The notes under the pieces were generated by a model. It ran no database searches, was not told the origin of the DNA, and saw nothing but the letters and a program-made list of their open reading frames with translations. Both the position numbers and the translations under genes were made by a program. A stretch of DNA of 15,826 nt from Burkholderiales bacterium. GTDB taxonomy: Bacteria; Pseudomonadota; Gammaproteobacteria; Burkholderiales; Casimicrobiaceae. The DNA is taken from NCBI GenBank assembly GCA_031257235.1, contig JAIRPA010000119.1:1-15826 (forward strand), read 5' to 3'. Below, in pieces: positions 1-6,003 of this stretch. Within the stretch, counting starts at the first letter, position 1, and the number at the start of each line of letters is the position of its first letter.

Positions 1-6
1 CTCCTT
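1..6 (-). promoter_or_regulatory. Shine-Dalgarno-like site of a gene beyond the left edge
   Basis: Read on the minus strand, the last six bases are AAGGAG, a near-perfect ribosome binding site. It lies about 40 nt downstream of the ilvH stop on the same strand. A further operon gene therefore probably starts just outside the window. In many proteobacteria that gene is ilvC (ketol-acid reductoisomerase), but its coding sequence is not visible here, so this identity is inference. Confidence 0.45.
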
Positions 7-47
7 GCATAAAATAAAAATAACACTAAAAAGCGCATGAACCCGCG

Positions 48-539
48 CTACACACGCAGAATGCGTTCCCCTCGACCAATCCCGGACGCGCCGGTGCGAA
101 CCGTTTCTAAAAGTGCGCCGGGCTCCAGCGCCTCTAAAAAAGCGTCCAACTTAGACGAAGCTCCCGTCAACTCTATCGTATAACTTTTTTCGGTGACATC
201 AATGATACTTCCCCGGAAAATATCCGCCATCCGTTTCATCTCATCGCGATCTTTGCCGACCGCGCGCACCTTCACCAACATCATTTCGCGCTCGATGTGA
301 TTGCCTTCGGTAAGATCAACCACTTTAATCACTTCGACCAACTTATTGAGCTGTTTGGTAATCTGTTCGATCACGCTTTCGTGCCCGTTTGTCGTGATCG
401 TCATTCGTGACATCGTGGCGTCTTCCGTCACCGCCACCGTCAACGATTCTATGTTATACCCGCGCGCCGAAAACAACCCCGCGATTCGGGACAACGCGCC
501 TGCTTCATTTTCAACCAATATCGAAAGAATGTGTCTCAT
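48..539 (-). CDS. ilvH: acetolactate synthase small (regulatory) subunit
   Basis: This is the regulatory subunit of acetohydroxyacid synthase, which activates the large subunit and confers feedback inhibition by valine in the cytoplasm. The product has 163 residues, the normal length for IlvH. Residues 1-75 form the ACT domain (MRHILSILVENEAGALSRIA), and the rest is the C-terminal ACT-like domain of the family. N11, G14 and N29 are present. In E. coli IlvH, changes at these positions are known to cause valine resistance, so valine inhibition is probably intact. The ATG follows the ilvI stop by 12 nt, with a GGAG ribosome binding site in the gap, so the two genes are co-transcribed and probably translationally coupled. 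Identification is secure. Confidence 0.96.
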   Translation of the reverse strand: MRHILSILVENEAGALSRIAGLFSARGYNIESLTVAVTEDATMSRMTITTNGHESVIEQITKQLNKLVEVIKVVDLTEGNHIEREMMLVKVRAVGKDRDEMKRMADIFRGSIIDVTEKSYTIELTGASSKLDAFLEALEPGALLETVRTGASGIGRGERILRV

Positions 540-551
540 GTTTACTCCGAA

Positions 552-2267
552 TCAAGGCGCGTCAAACAAAACCATTTCGGTCAACCCTTTGCCGCCCGGC
601 ACCATGGGAAATACGTTGGTGGTGGGATCGGTATGAATGTCTAAAAAGACCAAACGATCTTTAATCGCTAAGGCTTCTTTTAAGGCAGACTCGACTTTTT
701 CGGGATCATCCACACGCACCCCCAAGTGGCCAAACGATTCCGCCAGCTTCACAAAGTCCGGCAAGGTATCAAAATAAGATTCCGAATAACGCGACCCGTA
801 AAATAACTCCTGCCACTGGCGCACCATGCCCATGTAGCCGTTATTTAAATTCACGATTTTGATCGGCAGGCGATACTGCGCACACGTGGCTAATTCTTGA
901 ATACACATTTGTATCGACGCCTCGCCGGTGACGCAGATCACCTCTTTATTCGGGTTGGCGATTTTGGCGCCGGCAGCGGCGGGCAATCCGAACCCCATCG
1001 TCCCCAAACCGCCCGAACTGATGAAGCGACGCGGTTGATCGAATTTATAGTATTGCGCCGTCCACATTTGATGTTGCCCGACATCGGTGGTCACAATCGC
1101 TTCACCGTGGGTCAAACGATGCAGGGTTTCAACAACGTACTGCGGTTTGATCTTTTTGCCGTGGGTGTCGTAACGCAAACATTGTTTGTCGCGCCATGTA
1201 TTGATTTGCGCCCACCATGCGGCAAGCGCTTTGGCGTTCGCGCCTTTGGGCGACCCCGCCAAGAGGGTCAGCATTTCGGCGACCACTTCACCGACATCCC
1301 CGACAATCGGAATATCCACCTGAACCCGTTTGGCAATCGACGAGGGATCAATATCAATATGTATAATTTTACGATCGTTCGCGCCGACAAAATGCGGCAC
1401 GTTGCCGATCACGCGATCATCAAACCGAGCACCAATGGCAAGCAACACATCGCAATGCTGCATCGCCATATTCGATTCATACGTGCCGTGCATGCCCAAC
1501 ATGCCGGTGGATAAAGGATCGCTTCCGGGAAAGCCGCCCAACGCCATCATCGTTTGCGTACACGGAAAACCGAGCTCTCGCACCAGACGTGTCAACGATT
1601 CCGCCGCGTTGGACAAAACCACGCCGCCGCCAATCAACACAACCGGACGCTCCGCGCGCAACAATAACTGCATCGCTTTTTTGATTTGCCCCAAGTGTGC
1701 TTTGACCACCGGATTGTACGAACGCATGGTCAACGTTTTGGGATAAGAAAACTCCGCGGTTGCCTGCGTGACATCTTTGGGGACATCAATCAACACGGGA
1801 CCGGGTCTGCCGGTCTTGGCAATATGAAACGCTTTTTTGATGGTCTCCGCCAGCTTTGCCGGGTCTTTCACCAAAAAATTGTGCTTGACGCACGGGCGCG
1901 TGATCCCGACCGTATCGCACTCCTGAAAAGCATCTTGACCGATGTAAGGCGTTGACACCTGACCGGAGATGATGACCATCGGGCTTGAATCCATGTAGGC
2001 GGTGGCGATGCCCGTCACCGCGTTGGTGGCGCCGGGGCCTGACGTGACCAGACAAACCCCAACCTTATGAGACGAGCGCGAATAAGCGTCTGCGGCGTGC
2101 GCCGCCGCCTGTTCGTGCCGAACCAAAATGTGTCGGATTTTATCTTGCGCGCAAAGCGCGTCGTAAATGTTTAAAACGGACCCACCCGGATAGCCAAAGA
2201 CATATTCAACGCCTTCCTCCTGCAATGACCGGATGATGATCTCCGCACCTGTTAGCTGCGTTGCCAT
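552..2267 (-). CDS. ilvI: acetolactate synthase large (catalytic) subunit
   Basis: This is the ThDP- and FAD-dependent catalytic subunit that condenses two pyruvates, or pyruvate and 2-ketobutyrate, to acetohydroxy acids in valine, leucine and isoleucine synthesis. The reading frame stays open upstream to 2477, but the start at 2267 (MATQLTGAEI) is preferred: AGGAAG lies 6 nt upstream and the 571 residues match the family length. Visible landmarks are YPGG at residues 26-29, the catalytic glutamate E52 (RHEQ), the central FAD domain, and the ThDP/metal motif near 447-475. In that motif the usual GDG is G-E449-A450, followed by SIQM and VNLNN. Glutamate in place of aspartate is familiar in betaproteobacterial enzymes, while alanine in the third position looks unusual. 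It could equally be called ilvB, but pairing with ilvH favours ilvI. Confidence 0.96.
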   Translation of the reverse strand: MATQLTGAEIIIRSLQEEGVEYVFGYPGGSVLNIYDALCAQDKIRHILVRHEQAAAHAADAYSRSSHKVGVCLVTSGPGATNAVTGIATAYMDSSPMVIISGQVSTPYIGQDAFQECDTVGITRPCVKHNFLVKDPAKLAETIKKAFHIAKTGRPGPVLIDVPKDVTQATAEFSYPKTLTMRSYNPVVKAHLGQIKKAMQLLLRAERPVVLIGGGVVLSNAAESLTRLVRELGFPCTQTMMALGGFPGSDPLSTGMLGMHGTYESNMAMQHCDVLLAIGARFDDRVIGNVPHFVGANDRKIIHIDIDPSSIAKRVQVDIPIVGDVGEVVAEMLTLLAGSPKGANAKALAAWWAQINTWRDKQCLRYDTHGKKIKPQYVVETLHRLTHGEAIVTTDVGQHQMWTAQYYKFDQPRRFISSGGLGTMGFGLPAAAGAKIANPNKEVICVTGEASIQMCIQELATCAQYRLPIKIVNLNNGYMGMVRQWQELFYGSRYSESYFDTLPDFVKLAESFGHLGVRVDDPEKVESALKEALAIKDRLVFLDIHTDPTTNVFPMVPGGKGLTEMVLFDAP

Positions 2268-2333
2268 AATTCTTCCTGAATGAAAAAAGGTTCTTTTGGC
2301 CGCGTTCGGCGACCCTGTTACACAGTGCGCGTT

Positions 2334-2354
2334 GAGGATTACAACGAGTTTTAA
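2334..2354 (-). promoter_or_regulatory. branched-chain codon run in the ilvI leader
   Basis: Within the roughly 220-nt predicted leader, the minus strand reads Leu-Lys-Leu-Val-Val-Ile-Leu (TTA AAA CTC GTT GTA ATC CTC), in frame with ilvI. Six of seven codons are for the amino acids made by this pathway, the composition expected of attenuation control codons. Downstream, 2298-2314 can fold into a 6-bp stem, with six T residues at 2288-2283 about 9 nt from its base. No stop codon separates this frame from ilvI, unlike a classical leader peptide. The role is therefore speculative and the run may be chance. Confidence 0.25.
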
Positions 2355-2479
2355 TCGCGGCGCCTCGGATAGACGCGCCGTATTTTCGAGGCAAACTCTT
2401 GCGCGTGTCTCGGACACCCGATCGAACTTGTGATTCTTACGGGGAACGTCGCAAGAAATTGCCGTGATCGACTTCAAAG

Positions 2480-2502
2480 CCGATAACCGTGCATGTTATC
2501 GG
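2480..2502. promoter_or_regulatory. inverted repeat over the ilvI -10 box (operator candidate)
   Basis: Perfect 8-bp arms, CCGATAAC at 2480-2487 and GTTATCGG at 2495-2502, are separated by 7 nt. The repeat covers the predicted -10 box and transcript start of ilvI. This placement fits a repressor operator or an early hairpin of the leader. The binding protein cannot be named from the sequence. Confidence 0.4.
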
Positions 2503-2521
2503 TTCGCGGGGATGGCGTCAA
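2493..2521 (-). promoter_or_regulatory. sigma-70 promoter of ilvIH
   Basis: On the minus strand a -35 box TTGACG (2521-2516) is separated by exactly 17 bp from a -10 box TAACAT (2498-2493). These match the consensus at five and four of six positions. The predicted transcript start is near 2486, leaving a leader of about 220 nt before the ilvI ATG. Transcription from here would begin downstream of the 2477 alternative start or nearly at it, which also supports the shorter IlvI. Confidence 0.6.
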
Positions 2522-2549
2522 ATGCCATGATTCGGACGGCAAAAAGATT

Positions 2550-2579
2550 CGGCAAAAAGTGAAAACCTACTTTTTGCCG
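2550..2579 (+). repeat. 30-bp REP-like palindrome, copy 1
   Basis: Arms CGGCAAAAAGT and ACTTTTTGCCG enclose a loop of 8 nt. The whole 30-bp unit is identical to the reverse complement of 8101-8130. Variant copies lie at 5851-5881, 7865-7894 and 11014-11045. An additional half arm, GGCAAAAAG, stands just before it at 2539-2547. All copies are intergenic, which resembles the REP class of bacterial repeats. No transposase is visible in the window. Confidence 0.75.
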
Positions 2580-2591
2580 GTTGGGGTTTCC

Positions 2592-2624
2592 AAAAAAAGG
2601 ACAGGCAAAGCCTGATCCTTTTTT
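2592..2624. terminator. bidirectional terminator-like hairpin in a divergent intergenic region
   Basis: A 14-bp stem with one bulged A and an AAA loop has its lower arms made of A (2593-2598) and T (2619-2624), so it has a T tract on both strands. Core arms are CAGGC (2602-2606) and GCCTG (2610-2614). It lies upstream of both ilvI and the response regulator, where no gene end needs it. It may insulate the two promoters, end a read-through transcript, or be part of the repeat cluster around it. Its form closely matches the hairpin at 8057-8088. Confidence 0.55.
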
Positions 2625-2645
2625 GCGGGAACGGCGGAAAAACCG

Positions 2646-2706
2646 GATTGCGGGTCAAGCCAGCTTGTGACGGTGTTTCTGATCCCTGATTCCTGATCCC
2701 TGAATT
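2646..2706 (+). repeat. interspersed repeat modules
   Basis: Two modules are recognised. GATTGCGGGTCAAGCC at 2646-2661 recurs exactly at 7908-7923. A run of CTGATCCCTGATTCC-type units at 2679-2706 recurs in 7827-7860 (reverse), 8003-8029 and, shorter, 8137-8148. With the palindrome at 2550 they occur in the same order as in the 7865-8028 region, so they look like parts of one composite element. The rest of 2268-3083 shows no gene. Confidence 0.55.
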
Positions 2707-2996
2707 GCATCACACTTTTTTTCATTTCCGTGTCTAACTGTTAAGAATGATGCCCAAAAATGAAACAAATGATGAGGCACTTTTGAGGTCGGTTTAACCA
2801 TCAGCAATGAAGCATGAAGGCAACAGGGTTTTTGAGTTTTTTTTGTGAGCCGGGTGTAACAAAATCACCACGGCATTAAAATAATATGGTAATCTTTCGT
2901 GATGAAGGAATACCCCCCTGTCCTTACACTGATGCTCATATGAACCGACATTTGAGGTGTTCTTTTCAAGCGCGTGTTATAAAACGCGTACCGGCT

Positions 2997-3044
2997 CGTA
3001 ACGTTACGGGGAGACCTTCACTGCCCTCATGTAACTACGTTACG
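2997..3044 (+). promoter_or_regulatory. candidate response-regulator binding sites
   Basis: ACGTTACG occurs twice, at 3001-3008 and 3037-3044. The first lies in the 12-bp palindrome CGTAACGTTACG (2997-3008), the second in GTAACTACGTTACG (3031-3044). Both contain the GTAAC element seen in many OmpR-family sites, and they sit 40-87 nt before the response-regulator ATG. Upstream, CGCGT and ACGCG (2971-2975, 2984-2988) flank TATAAA, a possible -10 box without a good -35 box. Autoregulation is inference. Confidence 0.35.
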
Positions 3045-3083
3045 TTTATGTTAATTTTGAAAGCCTTATAAGCTCAAAGTATT

Positions 3084-3944
3084 ATGCCAAAATCCAATGA
3101 ACGCCAATACCGCATTTTAGTTATCGACGATGATCCGCGTCTGCGTGATCTTCTCCAACGCTATTTAACAGAAAACGGGCTTGAGACCATCACTCTTCCT
3201 GACAGCTCGCAGATTGAAAAAATCATGCAGCGTTTTCCTCCGCATTTGGTTGTCCTTGATTTGATGTTGCCCGGGGAGGACGGGCTGACGATTTGCCGTA
3301 GCCTCAGAAACACTTACGGGAGCATCCCCATCATCATTTTGACCGCGCGTCGTGAAGAAGTCGATCGCATTGTCGGTCTTGAAATGGGCGCGGACGATTA
3401 CCTCGGCAAGCCGTTTAATCCGCGTGAGCTTTTGGCACGCATCCACGCTGTCTTGCGTCGCGCTCCCAAGCATGAGCTTTCCGGCGCGCCCACCGAAACC
3501 GGCACCATTCAATTTGGTCATTTCACTTTAAATCTTGCGGCGCGAACTTTAACCGGCAAGAAAGGCGAAGTCACGCATTTGAGCACCGCCGAATTTTCAT
3601 TGTTGCGCGTGTTGGGTCAACACCCGCGCCAACCCTTCACACGGGAACGTTTGTCCTTGTTGGCGCGTGGCAAAGGGCATGACAGCTTCGATCGCGCGAT
3701 CGACATGCAGATTTCCCGTTTGCGTCGCCTGATTGAACCCGATCCGATCAACCCGCGGTTTATTCAAACGGTGCGCGGCTTTGGCTATATTTACGTCCCT
3801 GACGACACACCGACGGCGAAACACGGTGCGCCGGGGGTGGGGGCTTCCCGCCTCAAAGGCGATGATTCCTTCTCAAAACCCGGTGACGGCTTATCCGATT
3901 CTCTGCAACCCAAAATTGATAACGACTTGCCCGTCTCGCCGTGA
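3084..3944 (+). CDS. ompR: OmpR-family response regulator
   Basis: This is a cytoplasmic DNA-binding response regulator phosphorylated by the adjacent kinase. Residues 9-125 form the receiver domain with acidic pocket D15-D17, phospho-acceptor D59 (VVLDLMLPG), switch T87 and K109 (GKPFNPREL). About residues 140-240 are the winged-helix effector domain, ending in VRGFGYIYVP. The start MPKSNERQYRILVIDDDPRLRDLL aligns well with OmpR, although no clear ribosome binding site precedes it. At 286 residues it is some 45 longer than E. coli OmpR (239). The extra part is a polar, glycine- and proline-containing C-terminal tail of likely disorder. It overlaps the kinase gene by 4 nt. OmpR itself is the best guess, but another family member is possible. 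Confidence 0.85.
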   Translation: MPKSNERQYRILVIDDDPRLRDLLQRYLTENGLETITLPDSSQIEKIMQRFPPHLVVLDLMLPGEDGLTICRSLRNTYGSIPIIILTARREEVDRIVGLEMGADDYLGKPFNPRELLARIHAVLRRAPKHELSGAPTETGTIQFGHFTLNLAARTLTGKKGEVTHLSTAEFSLLRVLGQHPRQPFTRERLSLLARGKGHDSFDRAIDMQISRLRRLIEPDPINPRFIQTVRGFGYIYVPDDTPTAKHGAPGVGASRLKGDDSFSKPGDGLSDSLQPKIDNDLPVSP

Positions 3945-5374
3945 CATTGCTGCCTAAATCGCTGTTTTCGCGATTGTTCGCTTCTTTGACGATACTCATC
4001 ATCGCAGTATTCGTCTTGATGGCGTTGTTGTTTCAGTATGATCGTGAAAACCTGTTGGTTTATCAGTTTGGTTACGCCAAAGCCACACAGCTCCAAGCCT
4101 TGCGCGTCGCTTTGAGCTCTGCTCCAAGCTCGGAGCGCACGGCGGTCTTAAAGCATTTCGGGCAGCAACACGGCGCGCTTTTGGTTGAAGAGCGAACCCC
4201 CGTTCTTTTCAACATGCAGTCTTTTATTCCGATTGAGACGGAACATTCCGGACATCCGCACGCCAATCAAGAGACCGAGCCGCCGGAGTTTCGTCCCGTT
4301 TCTCCGCCGAACACCCGCGGGTTGATTCAAGAACAAGAGTTGTCTCCCTCTTTTTTAAACCTTGAAACCTATTTAAAGAAAATGTTGGGCGACGAAACGC
4401 GCGTTCGCATCCAGCCACAACAATCTTTATTGTGGATTCGTTTTTCGGCAAACGAGAATTTTTATTGGGCGGGTTTTCCTTCGCCGGAAACGCTGGAAAT
4501 GCACGATTTTTCTTCCCGGACTTTATTTTTAGTCTTGATCGTCATCGGGCTTTTAGGGTTATCGGCATTCGCGCTGGCGCGATACATCACGCAACCCTTG
4601 GCAAAACTTGCGAGCTCCGTCAACATGGTGGGACGGGGAGAATATCCCTCGCCTTTGCCGGTTTCGGGTCCTTCCGAATTGATGGCGTTAAATCGCGGCT
4701 TCAACGCGATGATGATCCACTTAAAGCAAGTCGATGCCGACCGCGCCATACTGTTGGCAGGCGTATCGCACGATTTACGCACCCCGTTGGCCCGATTGCG
4801 TCTGGGCGTTGAGATGAATATCCAAGATCAAAGCGAATTAAAAATTATGATCGAGGAAATTGAAACGGTGGATCGCATCATCGACCAATTTCTTGACTTT
4901 TCCCGCACGGATTCCGAGTCCAAATCGTTATTGCAAGACATCACGCCGCTCATCGCGGCATGTGTGGCGCGTTATCGCCACAACAATTTGGATGTGCGTT
5001 TCACGCCGTCTCCAAATTTCCCTTCGCTTTTGATTCGCACGGCCGCGTGCGAGCGATTGATTTTAAACTTAATCAACAACGCGCTTTCGCACGGCAAACC
5101 TCCGGTGGAAATTTCAACGGGGTTTAACGATAAAGTGGCGTGGATTGATGTCTTCGATCATGGCGCAGGCTTCCCGAAAGAAAACCGCGAACGATTGAAA
5201 GCCCCCTTTCAACGCGGCTCTGAAGCAAGAACCGTGGAAGGCAATTTGGGCGCGGGTTTGGGGCTTGCCATCGTCGACAGAATCGTGCGCCTGCATCACG
5301 GCAAGTTTGACTTATTAAACGCACCCAACGGCGGCGCCCATGTGCGCGTCACCCTTCCGCTCCCGCCGGGTTGA
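3941..5374 (+). CDS. envZ: EnvZ-like sensor histidine kinase
   Basis: This is an inner-membrane sensor kinase that phosphorylates the preceding regulator. The GTG start overlaps the regulator's stop as GTGA, a sign of translational coupling. The layout of the 477 residues is: transmembrane segment at about 10-31, periplasmic sensor domain about 32-189, second transmembrane segment about 191-213, HAMP, phospho-acceptor H277 in VSHDLRTPLARLRLG, N box N380 (LILNLINNALSHG), G1 box with D406 (DHGAGFP) and G2 box GLGLAIV near 440. All catalytic residues are present. The sensor domain is longer than in EnvZ and carries a His/Pro/Glu-rich insertion around residues 96-125. Kinase class is certain, while the stimulus and the name EnvZ are inferred from the pairing. 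Confidence 0.85.
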   Translation: MTLLPKSLFSRLFASLTILIIAVFVLMALLFQYDRENLLVYQFGYAKATQLQALRVALSSAPSSERTAVLKHFGQQHGALLVEERTPVLFNMQSFIPIETEHSGHPHANQETEPPEFRPVSPPNTRGLIQEQELSPSFLNLETYLKKMLGDETRVRIQPQQSLLWIRFSANENFYWAGFPSPETLEMHDFSSRTLFLVLIVIGLLGLSAFALARYITQPLAKLASSVNMVGRGEYPSPLPVSGPSELMALNRGFNAMMIHLKQVDADRAILLAGVSHDLRTPLARLRLGVEMNIQDQSELKIMIEEIETVDRIIDQFLDFSRTDSESKSLLQDITPLIAACVARYRHNNLDVRFTPSPNFPSLLIRTAACERLILNLINNALSHGKPPVEISTGFNDKVAWIDVFDHGAGFPKENRERLKAPFQRGSEARTVEGNLGAGLGLAIVDRIVRLHHGKFDLLNAPNGGAHVRVTLPLPPG

Positions 5375-5382
5375 ACCCTCGC

Positions 5383-5589
5383 AAAGCCTCCCCACCCCGT
5401 CGGGGCGGCCAACCTTGTCTCCCCTTTTCAGAGGCTTTGACCCAGCAACTCATTAGCGACAGGCATTCATGCCTGTCGCTGTGTACGAACTTGGAAGGGG
5501 TTTGCACCCCTCCCAAGTCGCTACGGTCGAAACCCCGGACTTCCAGGCCGGGGTTCCGGCCTTCGCACCGCCCTAAAGGGCGGGGTTTC
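5383..5589. repeat. cluster of palindromes downstream of the kinase gene
   Basis: At least four strong hairpins follow one another. AAAGCCTC (5383-5390) pairs with GAGGCTTT (5431-5438) around CCCC-GTC-GGGG. An 11-bp stem (5455-5465 with 5470-5480) has loop TTCA. A 12-bp stem with one mismatch (5489-5500 or so with 5507-5518) has loop TTGC. GAAACCCC (5529-5536) pairs with GGGGTTTC (5582-5589) around CCGCCCT-AA-AGGGCGG (5568-5583), or alternatively AACCCCGG (5531-5538) pairs with CCGGGGTT (5548-5555). No convincing gene is present. It could be a terminator region, a structured RNA or the remnant end of an IS200/IS605-type element, and I cannot decide which. Confidence 0.6.
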
Positions 5590-5648
5590 AAACCGGAGTC
5601 AGTTTTACGATGACAAAAAAGTCTTGGAGGACGTTGGATAAGACCTGC

Positions 5649-5677
5649 TTGCGTTTCAAGAAAAGTTTAGATAGAAT
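5649..5677 (+). promoter_or_regulatory. promoter of tRNA-Gly
   Basis: The -35 box TTGCGT (5649-5654) and -10 box TAGAAT (5672-5677) are exactly 17 bp apart. The -10 box is followed by a C-rich stretch, and the tRNA begins 12 nt after the -10 box. This is the expected layout of a stable-RNA promoter. Confidence 0.65.
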
Positions 5678-5688
5678 CCCACGTTCTT

Positions 5689-5764
5689 GCGGGAATAGCT
5701 CAGTTGGTAGAGCGCAACCTTGCCAAGGTTGAGGTCGCGAGTTCGAGACTCGTTTCCCGCTCCA
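5689..5764 (+). tRNA. glyT: tRNA-Gly, anticodon GCC
   Basis: This is a complete 76-nt tRNA with encoded CCA end (5762-5764). The acceptor arms GCGGGAA and TTCCCGC pair fully, with discriminator T5761. The anticodon stem CAACC/GGTTG closes the loop TTGCCAA with GCC at 5722-5724. The T arm contains GTTCGAGAC. The sequence is almost the same as E. coli tRNA-Gly(GCC). It reads glycine codons GGC and GGU. It appears to be transcribed alone from its own promoter. The gene symbol is only a conventional label. Confidence 0.97.
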
Positions 5765-5820
5765 TTGTCATTTTTTTGGGTTGTCCGTTAATCGTCATCA
5801 ACAACCCAAAAGAACCCTCC

Positions 5821-5846
5821 AATCACGCTATGGCGTGATTTTTTTT
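5821..5846 (+). terminator. rho-independent terminator of tRNA-Gly
   Basis: The perfect 8-bp stem AATCACGC/GCGTGATT with loop TATG is followed by further T residues, making eight in a row (5839-5846). It lies 57 nt after the CCA end. A second stem, 5775-5784 with 5801-5810 (10 bp, 16-nt loop), precedes it and may take part. Confidence 0.8.
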
Positions 5847-5850
5847 GGGT

Positions 5851-5881
5851 TCGGCAAAAAGTGAGCCTCTCCTTTTGCCGA
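5851..5881 (+). repeat. REP-like palindrome, variant copy
   Basis: Arms TCGGCAAAA (5851-5859) and TTTTGCCGA (5873-5881) are perfect. The centre differs from the exact copies at 2550 and 8101. It sits directly after the tRNA terminator. The remainder of 5765-6003 holds only this repeat and the two terminators. Confidence 0.65.
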
Positions 5882-5930
5882 ATCAGGTTTCCCCAAAATT
5901 GCCTATATTTTTGCCGGTGGAAGCTACATA

Positions 5931-5958
5931 AAAAGCCCCGGCAAAGCCGGGAACTTTT
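5931..5958 (-). terminator. rho-independent terminator of glnS
   Basis: On the minus strand the arms CCCGGC (5951-5946) and GCCGGG (5942-5937) enclose a TTT loop, extended by AAAAG/CTTTT pairing across a small internal loop. The T tract on the minus strand begins at 5934. It lies 45 nt beyond the glnS stop. Confidence 0.7.
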
Positions 5959-6003
5959 GGTCAGAAAAAGCGGCGCGGATTGAAATAAAACCGATGATTT
6001 CTC

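Noticed and set aside
897..1514. Plus-strand 205-codon open frame inside ilvI
   Set aside because: It is entirely antisense to a certain gene and its product is unlike any family I recognise.
2268..2477. Longer IlvI starting at 2477
   Set aside because: It begins with TTG without a good ribosome binding site, nearly at the predicted transcript start, and adds 70 residues absent from the family. The ATG at 2267 has AGGAAG at proper spacing.
2886..3071. 61-codon open frame before the response regulator
   Set aside because: There is no ribosome binding site, the composition is unremarkable, and it overlaps the likely control region.
5349..5613. Short open frames on both strands across the palindrome cluster
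   Set aside because: They mirror each other because the DNA is palindromic. Neither has a ribosome binding site or a recognisable product.
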